Positions 1 to 8,801 of a stretch of DNA of 64,000 nt are shown in pieces. A program made the position numbers and the translations under genes. The stretch comes from Clostridiales bacterium. GTDB lineage: Bacteria > Bacillota > Clostridia > Peptostreptococcales > Acidaminobacteraceae. The stretch spans positions 186,001 through 250,000 of the forward strand of contig JAEIOD010000003.1 of the NCBI GenBank assembly GCA_016342415.1, written 5' to 3'. The notes beneath the pieces were generated by a model. The model was not told the origin of the DNA and did not search any database. It was given only the letters and a program-made list of their open reading frames with translations. Position 1 is the first letter of the stretch; every line of letters begins with the position of its first letter.

Positions 1-9
1 GTAAATAAT

Positions 10-195
10 ATGAAACTTGCAGTAATAGACTTAAATAGATGTGACAGATCCCCATTCTGTCCGGTTAAGAGGGTCTGTCCTTTTGGTGCAGTTACTCAAG
101 AATATGGGAAACCACCAGTGATTGATGAAAGCAAATGTACAGGCTGCTCAAAATGTGTAATGGTTTGCCCAATGGGCGCTGTTCAGATTGTGTAA
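10..195 (+). CDS. Small ferredoxin-like iron-sulfur protein
   Basis: This 61-residue protein is probably a cytoplasmic electron carrier. The second half has a textbook 4Fe-4S motif: C43, C46 and C49 spaced by two residues, then C53 followed by Pro. The first half has only three cysteines, C11, C17 and C23-Pro, spaced by five residues instead of the usual CxxCxxCxxxCP. By the ferredoxin ligand-swap rule one cluster has four Cys ligands (C43, C46, C49, C23) and the other only three (C11, C17, C53), so a 3Fe-4S or non-Cys-liganded cluster is possible. The start lies at the window edge, so its ribosome site and any partner gene upstream cannot be judged. The fold call is secure; the role is not known. 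Confidence 0.8.
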   Translation: MKLAVIDLNRCDRSPFCPVKRVCPFGAVTQEYGKPPVIDESKCTGCSKCVMVCPMGAVQIV

Positions 196-315
196 ACTCA
201 AAATAACAACTTGTAACCAAGGATTACCTGTTTTAGTATTTATCTTGTTATTGTAATCATGCTGAATTATCTATAGGATACTAATTTGAAAGTGTCACTG
301 GGTAGAAGAAAATGA

Positions 316-350
316 ACAGGGCTAGTGTTATTCTAGGCTTGTTTTTATTT
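316..350 (+). terminator. Probable terminator after the ferredoxin gene
   Basis: A ten-base stem (316-325 with 333-342, one mismatch and one G-U pair) with a seven-base loop runs into a T-rich stretch. It lies between the ferredoxin gene and the repeat protein and would separate the two transcripts. Confidence 0.45.
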
Positions 351-448
351 TATGAATAACCTTGATGATAAATGAAATCGTCTATTATTAAATTTCTTAA
401 TATTAGTATTTGTAATTTAGGGTATATATATGAATGGAAGGTGATAAT

Positions 449-1609
449 ATGAACGATTACATTCATTTAGGATCAACAAAAAAAGAAGTAACTATATTAT
501 TAGGGGAACCATCAAAGATTAATAACAATCTATGGACCTATGGCTCTTCTCACATCAAGTTTAATTCAAATGGAGAAGTCATTGCCTGGAAGAACATGTT
601 TGATGACTTAAGCAAAGCTATGAAACCTTTTTTATCAAGTGATTATACTTTTTTTCTAGGATCAACCACTGATGAAGTACTTCAAGCTTTAGGATCTCCA
701 ACTGCTGTCATTGAGGGCTTTGAGTCGGTTTGGAGGTATGAAGCATCACATGTGAAATTTGATGGTAAAGGATGTGTTATTGAATGGAAAAGTGTTTATC
801 GTCAATTGGAACACGGTCTAAAAAAACGGATTGAAGGATCTGACTTCATCAGGATAGGTTCGACATCGGAAGAGGTACTTCAAGCACTGGGATCACCAGA
901 TACAGTATTGGCATTAGATCAAGATGTGTGGCATTACAAAGCATCGCACATAAAATTTAGAAATAATAAAGTTGTTGAATGGAGAAATCAATACAGACAA
1001 TTAAACGAAGGGATGAAATCTCCTGAAGAGAGTCACTATTTCTTAAATATTGGATCAACAGAAGAGGAAGTGCTTACTACACTGGGGTCACCGACTGAAA
1101 TACTTGTTATCAATCCTCACATATGGAAGTATGGAGCATCACATGTAATATTTGAAAATGGTCGAGTTATTGCATGGAAAAGTGTTTACCATCAATTGGA
1201 TGAAGGTCTAAAAGCACCTAATTACAATGACTATATTAGGATTGGAATGAGTAAAGAAGAAATATTAGATATTTATGGTTCGCCGAGTAGTATTTTAAAA
1301 CTAGATCCTGATATTTGGCATTATGACACATCTCATATCAAATTTAATGATAATAAAGTGTGTGAATGGCGTAATATGTTTCGCGATTTGGAGAAAGGAT
1401 TTAAAAAAGGAGATCCATCAGCTGAAGATGTTAAAATTGGAGTTTCAGGAGAGGTTGTTTTAAATAGACTTGGTTCACCAACATGTATTCTAGAAAAAGA
1501 GCCATTTGTATGGCATTATGGCAATGCATCTGTTTATTTCAGTTCCGATATGATCGTGACCTCATGGCTAAATATTGATGATATCAAAAAACATGTAGAT
1601 AGTTATTAG
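449..1609 (+). CDS. Six-repeat protein with BamE/SmpA-like repeat units
   Basis: The protein is about 386 residues and consists almost wholly of six tandem units of 60-67 residues. Each unit follows the pattern I-G-S-T-x-E-E-V-L-x-x-L-G-S-P, then W-x-Y, then S-H-(V/I)-x-F, then E/A-W-(K/R) and a helical tail ending in Gly-Leu/Met-Lys. The last unit is the most divergent. The G-x-T-x-x-x-V-x-x-x-L-G-x-P plus W-x-Y pattern recalls the SmpA/OmlA/BamE fold, but there is no signal peptide or lipobox, so it should be cytoplasmic. I prefer ATG 449 over the upstream ATG 434 because GGAAGGTG at 436-443 is spaced for 449. The function is unknown; a repeat scaffold or ligand-binding role is inference. 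Confidence 0.75.
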   Translation: MNDYIHLGSTKKEVTILLGEPSKINNNLWTYGSSHIKFNSNGEVIAWKNMFDDLSKAMKPFLSSDYTFFLGSTTDEVLQALGSPTAVIEGFESVWRYEASHVKFDGKGCVIEWKSVYRQLEHGLKKRIEGSDFIRIGSTSEEVLQALGSPDTVLALDQDVWHYKASHIKFRNNKVVEWRNQYRQLNEGMKSPEESHYFLNIGSTEEEVLTTLGSPTEILVINPHIWKYGASHVIFENGRVIAWKSVYHQLDEGLKAPNYNDYIRIGMSKEEILDIYGSPSSILKLDPDIWHYDTSHIKFNDNKVCEWRNMFRDLEKGFKKGDPSAEDVKIGVSGEVVLNRLGSPTCILEKEPFVWHYGNASVYFSSDMIVTSWLNIDDIKKHVDSY

Positions 1610-1749
1610 ACAAAGAATTTTTGTCTAATTTCTTTTATCCATTAGCTTGAATTTATAAATCGATATGATCAAAGGATATACTATATTTTATGATTCTGTG
1701 ATAATATATTTTAGATTGTGAAATGACACTATTTTGTGGGGGATAACAT

Positions 1750-3480
1750 ATGAGTCAATTAGGGTTTTCGAAACAAATACTATTATTATTGTTATCTTTG
1801 GTTATAATTTGTACTGTTGTAACAGGGGTGATAAGTTATAATGTAACTTATGAATTAAACGATGAATTGGTCATGGAGAATCTTGAGGCGATAACTGAAT
1901 CAACTTATAATTTAATAGACTCTGCTGTAAATGTCTCTATTCGTAACCACTTAAGAGCAATAGCTGAGATAAACAAAGATATTATTCAGCTGTATTATGA
2001 TAAATATCAAAGAGGTGAATTAACTGAAATTGAAGCGAAGACTATTATAAATGAAATTCTAATGAGTCAAAAAATTGGTGATTCAGGATACACTTATTTA
2101 CTTGATTCTAAGGGTGTCTTATCTCATCATCCAGTCGTAAGCGGTGAAGATATTTCGAGTTATGACTTTGTAAAAAATCAAATTGAAACAAAAGAAGGTT
2201 ATTTAACCTACTTATGGAAAAATCCAGAGGATGTAGATACACGCGAAAAAGTGTTGTATATGACCTATTTTGAACCGTGGGATTACATCATATCGGTATC
2301 GTCTTACAAGTCTGAGTTTATCAACCTTATCAATGTCTTTGATTTTAAAGAAAACATTCTTTCCGCTAAGACGGGAGAAACGGGTTATATGTACGTGATG
2401 AATTCAAAAGGTGAGTTGGTTATTCACCCCAAACAAGAGGGCATCAGTATTTATGATTCAGTGGACGCTGAAGGTCATTATTTTATCAGAGAAATCATTA
2501 AAAATAAAAATGGGAGTATTGTTTACCCGTGGAAGAATCCTGATGAAGAGTACTATAGAGATAAAATAGTTATGTATAGATATTATGAACCTATGGATTG
2601 GTACTTATGTAGCGGAGTTTATATTGAAGAGATAAATGAGCCTGTAAAAAGAATGAAAAATAGACTGTTGCTTGCTTTCTTTTTTATAATACTATTGTCT
2701 ACTATAATTGCTCTTATTTACAGTCGGATTATAATTTCTCCTATAAAGAATCTTATAAACGTGATGAAAAATGTTAATAAAGGGGAATATGATATAGCGA
2801 TTGAAAATAAAAGACATGATGAAATTGGTGAACTGACGAATATATTCAGTAAAATGATTTATCAGATTAAAAATTATATGGAGGAGTTGAAAATATCAAA
2901 TGTACAACTCTCTGATACCAATAAAATGTTAGAAGAAAAGGTCAAAGAAAGAACACACGAATTGGAGTTGTTATCCAATCTCGACGCACTAACTGGATTG
3001 TACAATCGAAGAAAATTAGATGAGTTTTTGAACATCTCATGGCAGGAAGCCATACATTTTCAAGAGCCAATTGCTCTTTTGATGATCGATATTGATTATT
3101 TCAAAGTTTACAATGATACTTATGGTCACCCTGCCGGAGATGAATGTTTAAAACGTGTTGCTCAAACAATAAAAAAAATGTTTAGAAAACAAGACGATTT
3201 TGTTGCGCGTTATGGTGGTGAAGAGTTTTTAGTCATATTAAAGAATGCTGATGATGTTATGGCAGAGTCTTTGGGTAATAGAGTCAGAAACGCTGTTGAA
3301 CAACTGAATATAGTTAATTCTTCTTCAGATATATCAGATTATATTACAATAAGTATCGGTATAGCCATTTTAAAAAATCATGAAGAAAAAGAGTTGATTG
3401 AATTTGTAAAATCATCTGATAGAGCCCTGTATGAAGCAAAAGCTAAAGGTAGAAATCAAGTATCTCTGAATTACTATTAA
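1750..3480 (+). CDS. Membrane diguanylate cyclase with two Cache sensor units, HAMP and GGDEF
   Basis: The protein should make cyclic di-GMP from two GTP in response to an extracytoplasmic signal. A transmembrane segment at about residues 8-28 is followed by an external region with two similar Cache halves, marked by GDSGYTYLLDSKG and GETGYMYVMNSKG. A second membrane segment lies near 305-328, then a HAMP linker to about 375, a coiled coil, and a GGDEF domain. The active-site loop is GGEEF at about 489-493, so catalysis is expected. The product-inhibition site is degenerate: the Arg and Asp of RKQDD are one position out of RxxD register. The gene has its own GTGGGGGA ribosome site and ends at a strong terminator, so it is probably monocistronic. 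Confidence 0.9.
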   Translation: MSQLGFSKQILLLLLSLVIICTVVTGVISYNVTYELNDELVMENLEAITESTYNLIDSAVNVSIRNHLRAIAEINKDIIQLYYDKYQRGELTEIEAKTIINEILMSQKIGDSGYTYLLDSKGVLSHHPVVSGEDISSYDFVKNQIETKEGYLTYLWKNPEDVDTREKVLYMTYFEPWDYIISVSSYKSEFINLINVFDFKENILSAKTGETGYMYVMNSKGELVIHPKQEGISIYDSVDAEGHYFIREIIKNKNGSIVYPWKNPDEEYYRDKIVMYRYYEPMDWYLCSGVYIEEINEPVKRMKNRLLLAFFFIILLSTIIALIYSRIIISPIKNLINVMKNVNKGEYDIAIENKRHDEIGELTNIFSKMIYQIKNYMEELKISNVQLSDTNKMLEEKVKERTHELELLSNLDALTGLYNRRKLDEFLNISWQEAIHFQEPIALLMIDIDYFKVYNDTYGHPAGDECLKRVAQTIKKMFRKQDDFVARYGGEEFLVILKNADDVMAESLGNRVRNAVEQLNIVNSSSDISDYITISIGIAILKNHEEKELIEFVKSSDRALYEAKAKGRNQVSLNYY

Positions 3481-3486
3481 ATGAAA

Positions 3487-3528
3487 CAATAGAACCCATT
3501 CACATCAAAATGAATGGGTTCTATTTGT
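3487..3528 (+). terminator. Strong intrinsic terminator after the diguanylate cyclase gene
   Basis: A stem of about 14 bp, formed by ATAGAACCCATTCA and its complement around a CATCAAAA loop, is followed by TTTGTT. It closes the diguanylate cyclase transcript. Confidence 0.8.
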
Positions 3529-3805
3529 TAAAAATGCTTGGTTGAATATTAAATTTACCAATTAAATCTCTAAAAATTTATTTTTTATTGAACCTACATT
3601 CTCTATAATATTCAGTTGTAAATGGCAGTTTCAAATACGATTGGGATTCTAGTGATATCCTTTATTATACAGTTCGTGACATATATAAGATTTTATTTAT
3701 CCTTCTTTATGGTAAAATATATAAGTACAATATTTTACATGATAAAAGTGTTGATTATATTACCATGGAGATATAAGAAGATTATATAAACGTTAGGAGA
3801 CAAAG
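3529..3805. other. Intergenic region, no gene seen
   Basis: Apart from the terminator just before it, the 325-base gap between the diguanylate cyclase and the Nudix gene is AT-rich with stops in all frames. It presumably holds the Nudix promoter, but no clear -35/-10 pair stands out. Confidence 0.5.
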
Positions 3806-4375
3806 ATGTTTAAAGAAGCCATTAAAAGTTTTATTTCATTGAATGATCAGGAAACAGAAGAAAAGGAAATGATTATAGAGTATATCCATCAATATGAAGA
3901 TAATCTGTTGTATAGAGAAAACAAGTTTGCACATATGACAGCATCTGGGATTGTATTAAATGATGCTATGGATCATATGTTGATGATACATCACAATATT
4001 TATAATACATGGGCATGGACTGGTGGTCACGCTGATGGTGAAAGTGATTTATATGAAGTTGCTTATCAAGAAGTATTGGAAGAAACCGGCTTGAAAACGA
4101 TTGAGCCACTTACTAAGAAAATATTATCTGTAGATATACTTCCTGTATTGGGGCATTATAAAAAGGGACATTTTGTGGGTACGCATCTTCATTTAAATGT
4201 GACCTATGTATTTATTGCTGACATGTCTAGTCAATTAACGATTAAAGCGGATGAAAACAGCGGTGTGATGTGGGTGCCTGTTGAATCCATTGATGCTTAC
4301 TCTAATGAACCATATTTAATTGGAGTTTACAATAAAATCATTGAAAGAGCTTTACAAGTTAAAGGCCGACTATAA
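3806..4375 (+). CDS. Nudix hydrolase
   Basis: The 189-residue protein should cleave a nucleoside diphosphate linked to another moiety, with a divalent metal. The Nudix box lies at about residues 73-95: a GGHADGE start, a helix, and a QEVLEETGL end. The metal-binding EVLEE is intact; Gln replaces the usual Arg before it and the first Glu is shifted by one. About 45 residues precede the Nudix fold. The start ATG follows TTAGGAGACAAAG. It stands alone between a terminator-bounded gene and an XRE regulator. The substrate cannot be told from sequence. Confidence 0.88.
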   Translation: MFKEAIKSFISLNDQETEEKEMIIEYIHQYEDNLLYRENKFAHMTASGIVLNDAMDHMLMIHHNIYNTWAWTGGHADGESDLYEVAYQEVLEETGLKTIEPLTKKILSVDILPVLGHYKKGHFVGTHLHLNVTYVFIADMSSQLTIKADENSGVMWVPVESIDAYSNEPYLIGVYNKIIERALQVKGRL

Positions 4376-4552
4376 GTTATAAAAGAAGTCTCAATAGTTT
4401 TTATGCATTTCTCATATTATACTGAGTACAATAGAACAATTGGGAATGTTTTTATGTTCTTGAATTCTAGTTTATCCGTTGGTAAGAATCCGTTTAATAA
4501 GAGAAAAGCGGTATTACTTCTAGCATTTGCAAGAAAAATGGAAGGAAGCAAA

Positions 4553-5836
4553 ATGACAATAGGAAAATTAATTAAGAAATTGAGGATTGAAAAAAAGATA
4601 AGCCAAAGTGAACTTGGAGGGAATCAATTTTCAAGGAGTTATATAAGTCAGATTGAAAGAGATTTGTTACTGCCTTCAGAGAAAGCCATGCATCACTTTT
4701 CAAAAGTTTTGAGCATATCCATGTTTTCTCTTAAAAATGATATTGAGTTTGAAATCATAAAAACAAATGATGAGTTGATACAACAATTCTTTTTGGCAAA
4801 GGAAGCATTTGAGGAGATGGATTATCAAAGGTGCACTGAGGTTTTACCATCAGTGATTGAAACTAGGATGCTGATGGATCGTATTGATCTGATGTATGCA
4901 AAAAAATGGTTGGTATGTTCTTATATTAAAATTGGGGAGTTGGAAAAGGCTCTTTATTTTAGTTCGTTATTTTATTCGAATGGTCATAATTATACAAGAG
5001 ACGAACTGTCAATTGCTATAGAGTTGAAGTTTTATCAAGGTGTTGCTGAGTATGAAACTGGAGAATATCATGAGAGTTTAAAGAGTTTCTTAACTGTAGA
5101 AGAAATCATAACCAAACAAAGACTTCTTGCTGATCCGGCTTTAAGGATCAATAATCTAAGTATGATTCAAATGGTATATGAATCTTTAGGTAAAGCAGAA
5201 AAAGTACTGGAGTATTATGAACTGGTTCTTCAACTTTCTAAAAAACATAATATAATCTCCGAAGGTTACTTAAGATCGGTGAATAGATACTATAGAGACC
5301 ATTCAACAGATTCTATTGAAGATATGGTAGGTTACTACTACAGTCTGATAAAAATTGCTGATTCTATTGGTGATAATTATCGAATAAATGTTTTGTACTC
5401 AAGTATTACGGAACTATATTTAAAACATAATTGTATTTCTTTAATTGAACAGAGTTTGATTGATCTGGAAAATTCGGATTCACTAGAAAAAAATCCTGCC
5501 AGGTACGGGTATATGAAAGCGTTTACTGAACTGTTCAGAGGAAGATATTATGTGAAGCTAGGAGAGTATGAGAAAGCACAAAGTTGTTACACAAAATCAC
5601 AAGAATGTATTGGAAATGTAAAATATAATAAGTCTATAAAATTGAAAATAGATTCATTATTAGCCTATGCAGAACTGTATTTACATAAAAAAGAATTGGA
5701 GTCAGCTCTTTTATATGTAAAAATGAGTGAAGATGTTTCCAAAGAATATTCTACAGTTGTTAGAAATCCTCAGATTTCTTATCTTAAAGAGCAAATTATC
5801 GAGGAGAAAAAGTTAGTTGATTTAAAATCTGTGTAA
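4553..5836 (+). CDS. XRE-family regulator with C-terminal TPR-like helical repeats (Rgg/PlcR type)
   Basis: The N-terminal 65 residues form an XRE helix-turn-helix, with IGKLIKKLR, SQSELGG and SRSYISQIERD in the expected places. The remaining roughly 360 residues are helical hairpins of TPR type, for example around KALYFSSLFY, YYVKLGEYEKAQSCY and SALLYVKMSE. This matches the Rgg/GadR/PlcR layout, in which the helical domain often binds a signalling peptide. I place the start at ATG 4553, with GAAGGA at 4541-4546, rather than the ATG at 4403, whose extra 50 residues look non-coding. A terminator follows directly. No short peptide gene is evident beside it, so the ligand is open. Confidence 0.85.
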   Translation: MTIGKLIKKLRIEKKISQSELGGNQFSRSYISQIERDLLLPSEKAMHHFSKVLSISMFSLKNDIEFEIIKTNDELIQQFFLAKEAFEEMDYQRCTEVLPSVIETRMLMDRIDLMYAKKWLVCSYIKIGELEKALYFSSLFYSNGHNYTRDELSIAIELKFYQGVAEYETGEYHESLKSFLTVEEIITKQRLLADPALRINNLSMIQMVYESLGKAEKVLEYYELVLQLSKKHNIISEGYLRSVNRYYRDHSTDSIEDMVGYYYSLIKIADSIGDNYRINVLYSSITELYLKHNCISLIEQSLIDLENSDSLEKNPARYGYMKAFTELFRGRYYVKLGEYEKAQSCYTKSQECIGNVKYNKSIKLKIDSLLAYAELYLHKKELESALLYVKMSEDVSKEYSTVVRNPQISYLKEQIIEEKKLVDLKSV

Positions 5837-5855
5837 CTAAATTCTAATGATGAGT

Positions 5856-5885
5856 AACTCAGACTAAAATATCTGAGTTTTTTTT
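5856..5885 (+). terminator. Intrinsic terminator after the XRE/TPR regulator
   Basis: An 8-bp stem, AACTCAGA pairing with TCTGAGTT around CTAAAATA, is followed by eight T residues. Confidence 0.8.
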
Positions 5886-6215
5886 GTAATAATATTAACA
5901 TTACGTAATAAAAACACCTTTAGTAAATTCCGAAAGTAAAATTGTTAAGAATTTGTAATCCGGTTCATAATAGTGTGAATAATTAGCCGATTCAAAATTC
6001 TGTTGTTTGTTCAATCATAGGTATACGAGTAGTGCTATTTAGAATTATAGTCTAAACCATTATGAGTATCAGATATTTCTGTAATGTAATATATTACCAC
6101 GAAATTACAATTTTAGTGAGATAAAATCTTTTCAGTTTATTCCATATTATACTGTGATTACGATTTGAATATCATAAAGTTGCATTGGATAAAAAACAGA
6201 TAAGGAGATTGATAT
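5886..6215. other. Intergenic region, no gene seen
   Basis: About 330 AT-rich bases without an open frame of note separate the terminator from the M28 lipoprotein gene. No repeat, convincing promoter pair or RNA fold was recognised. Confidence 0.5.
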
Positions 6216-7721
6216 ATGACAACACACAATCAGAAGTTAAAACACTTGATAATAGGGGTGGTTATTCTGTTTACATTAGTTGGGTGTACAGAAAGTACCT
6301 CGATAGTAACACCCGAAAAACCTGCTAACAATGTAGTCAGAATATTGAATGATGATGAAAACTTGAGTAAACCTGATGTTGAGGAATCAGACGAAACGAC
6401 ATTTGGAGTATTTCAATATTTGGATACGAGTAAAATTGATTTGATGAGAGCTATGGAAGTATTAAGAGTGTTAACTTCAAAAGAATATGACGGTAGAAAA
6501 GCAGGTTTAGATCCTAGTATTCTTGCTGAAGATTATATTGTCGAAATATTCGAAGAAATTGGTCTGGATGCCCCGGAATCATTGAATGGTTACAAGCAAT
6601 ATTATAATCAAAGAGCAATATATCCTGTAAGACCAACTGAAATAGAAATAGTCGGAAGTGATTATGAAATTGAAGCTCAAGTTGATTTCGCTGAAAAGTT
6701 CTATGTTGGCAATACTTACTACGATGCGGAGTTTACTTCTGAAATGAAATATATTGTCAGTGCGGATGATTTACTTAATAATACCGAGGAGTTGGATGGT
6801 AAGGTACTCTTAATGACTTCAGATGTTTTTTATAATAATTTAACTTGGAAATTGATTGGGTTTATGCAAAAGGACGGCATAATGATAGAGGGCATTATTG
6901 TCAAATCTGATCCGATGGGAGCAGGTGGTATGATAGTAAGCCATAGTCTAAAAGGAGAAGATGAGATCTTATTTGATGAAGAAGATCCAATACTAATGAA
7001 TATGAGATCTGAGGTATTTGATCATCTTAAGACCATCAGTGAAGAAGGTGCAAAGATTAAAATTAGCATGGATTTTGAACTTGTCGATGTTAAGCCGGCC
7101 AATATTGTGGGCGTGATTCCTGGAAAGAATGAAGATGGTGAGAATGAAACCTTGATCATTGGAGCGCATATCGATCACACAGGCAACAACATGAACGGTA
7201 CCTATAATGCTGGGGCGCTTGATAATGCTTCAGGTGTTGGTGCAGTCGTTGAACTGGCACGTATAATCAGTGCATCAGAACAACCTGAAAATACAATTGT
7301 TTTCGTTTTATTCAATGGTGAGGAAGATGGGATGAAAGGATCGACATTCTTTGTTGAGAATCCTCCCATAGAATTTGACAAGGAAACTACCAAGATGATC
7401 AATCTGGATATGGTAGGTTCCATCAATCAATTGCCTCTTCTGATTTGCTCTCCGAGGTTAAGTGGAAAGGATTTTAGCAGTGAAGTAGCTGATGTAGCAG
7501 AACGTTTAAGTATGTCATATGAAACTGTCGGTATGGGTAGTAGCGATCATGTAATGTTCGCAGTACATGATATCCCGGCTATTATGCTGATTCATCTTGA
7601 TTATGATAATATTCACACACCTATGGATACCGTGGATAATGCTATTAGTGAAGAACGTTTTGAAGAAGTCATCAAACTCGGGTTGGCCTTAATAGATAAA
7701 GAAGCATATCAAGATAATTAA
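6216..7721 (+). CDS. Lipid-anchored M28-family aminopeptidase
   Basis: This is a surface zinc aminopeptidase, anchored by the lipobox LVGC with the lipidated Cys at residue 24. The C-terminal half carries the M28 metal ligands in order: GAHIDH near 316-321, ALDNASG near 334-340, GEEDG near 368-372, NLDMVG near 396-401 and the His of NIHTPMDT near 467. The middle, about residues 150-290, is a probable PA-like insert. All ligands are present, so activity is expected, presumably trimming peptides outside the cell. A P-loop kinase gene starts 34 bases downstream with its own ribosome site, so co-transcription is possible. Confidence 0.9.
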   Translation: MTTHNQKLKHLIIGVVILFTLVGCTESTSIVTPEKPANNVVRILNDDENLSKPDVEESDETTFGVFQYLDTSKIDLMRAMEVLRVLTSKEYDGRKAGLDPSILAEDYIVEIFEEIGLDAPESLNGYKQYYNQRAIYPVRPTEIEIVGSDYEIEAQVDFAEKFYVGNTYYDAEFTSEMKYIVSADDLLNNTEELDGKVLLMTSDVFYNNLTWKLIGFMQKDGIMIEGIIVKSDPMGAGGMIVSHSLKGEDEILFDEEDPILMNMRSEVFDHLKTISEEGAKIKISMDFELVDVKPANIVGVIPGKNEDGENETLIIGAHIDHTGNNMNGTYNAGALDNASGVGAVVELARIISASEQPENTIVFVLFNGEEDGMKGSTFFVENPPIEFDKETTKMINLDMVGSINQLPLLICSPRLSGKDFSSEVADVAERLSMSYETVGMGSSDHVMFAVHDIPAIMLIHLDYDNIHTPMDTVDNAISEERFEEVIKLGLALIDKEAYQDN

Positions 7722-7755
7722 AGATCAACAAACAGAATATGCAAAAGGAGAAAAA

Positions 7756-8403
7756 ATGGAAATTAAAAATAACATCCTAAGATCTCATTTACAAAATGTG
7801 TATTGGATAGGTGGAACAGCATGTGCTGGAAAAACAACAGCATCAAAAACAATTGCAGAAAAATATAACTACTACCATTATGATGCAGATACTATGTTTG
7901 AAGAATACAGAAAATTGGCCAGTGAAAAAGATCAACCAGCCTTAAGTAGAGAGTTTTCAAGTCTAAATGATTATTTTGAAAGGCCGATAGATGAGTATAT
8001 TGATTATTTGGAGCAAATGAATAGAGAAGCTTTTGAAATGATGATAATTGACTTAGTTAAATTATCAATAGATAAAAAAGTTGTAGTCGAAGGTCATTAT
8101 CCTCCAGAATTGATGTTTGACTTAGCAGAAAAACATAGAATTGCGTTTTTATATGCTGAGGAGGATATTATAAGAAGAGATTATTTCAATAGGCCAGATA
8201 AGCTGAGCATGTTAAAGTCAATAAGAGAAGCTTCGAAATCGGAAGATCTTGTTAATCATGTTCTAGATGTAGTCGTAAAAAATGCTGAGTATCAAGTGAA
8301 AGCTGGTAAGGCATGCGATTTTAAATTTATAAAAAGGGATTCGAATAGTACAGTAGAAAACACATTAAGAATTTTAGAGGAACACTTCAAATTAAGAGAA
8401 TAA
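7756..8403 (+). CDS. P-loop (AAA/zeta-type) small-molecule kinase-like protein
   Basis: The 215-residue protein has a Walker A loop at G20-T27 (GTACAGKT) after a WIGG strand, and a likely acceptor-binding Asp in YHYDADTMF. It resembles short P-loop kinases that phosphorylate small molecules; the substrate is unknown. Its first 90 residues are about 90% identical to a truncated copy at 44372-44668, so this is the intact member of a recent duplication. AAAAGGAG lies just before the ATG. The structured stretch after the gene (8430-8600) is described separately. Confidence 0.75.
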   Translation: MEIKNNILRSHLQNVYWIGGTACAGKTTASKTIAEKYNYYHYDADTMFEEYRKLASEKDQPALSREFSSLNDYFERPIDEYIDYLEQMNREAFEMMIIDLVKLSIDKKVVVEGHYPPELMFDLAEKHRIAFLYAEEDIIRRDYFNRPDKLSMLKSIREASKSEDLVNHVLDVVVKNAEYQVKAGKACDFKFIKRDSNSTVENTLRILEEHFKLRE

Positions 8404-8429
8404 TAAACGACAGTTTAAAATGTTACCTT

Positions 8430-8600
8430 ACTAATCGAGTCATCAACTCATTAGCTTATAACAAGCTCACAAGCGTGAGAGTTTTGTTTCAACTCGACGA
8501 CGCCTCAGATACGGTTTCGTTATAACATTAATGAACCGACAACGAAACTTTATGTTTGGTAAGCAGTAAGCTACAGCACATGATGATGTTTTATGCATAA
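8430..8600. other. Structured, slightly GC-richer intergenic stretch of unknown origin
   Basis: In the 398-base gap before the AraC gene, this stretch differs in composition from its surroundings and carries several dyads. TAATCGAGT pairs with ACTCATTA, GCTT with AAGC, CTCAC (8466-8470) with GTGAG (8475-8479), and GTTTCGTT (8514-8521) with AACGAAAC (8541-8548). It could be a small RNA, a folded recombination site like an integron attC, or an element remnant. No open frame runs through it. Confidence 0.35.
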
Positions 8601-8801
8601 GTGATATGATAAAACACTTTTTAGTTAAACTTGTTATTAAGTTAGGTTAGCAAATTATGTATAATAGACTGTATGGTTCTATAAATTAAAATACCATTCT
8701 TTAGATTATAGGTTGATGTGATTCTAATTATGATGAACATAAAAGAAGTGTACCAGATGCAATATGACAATAATAATTACATAAATTAAGGAAGTGAATA
8801 G

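Noticed and set aside
449-1609. Tandem array with about 195-base spacing, possibly a CRISPR or satellite
   Set aside because: The repeats are in one open frame, similar at the protein level and variable in DNA, with no constant repeat or spacer structure.
4403-4552. N-terminal extension of the XRE/TPR regulator from ATG 4403
   Set aside because: No ribosome site, hydrophobic and Phe-rich unlike the family; ATG 4553 has a proper site and matches XRE start positions.
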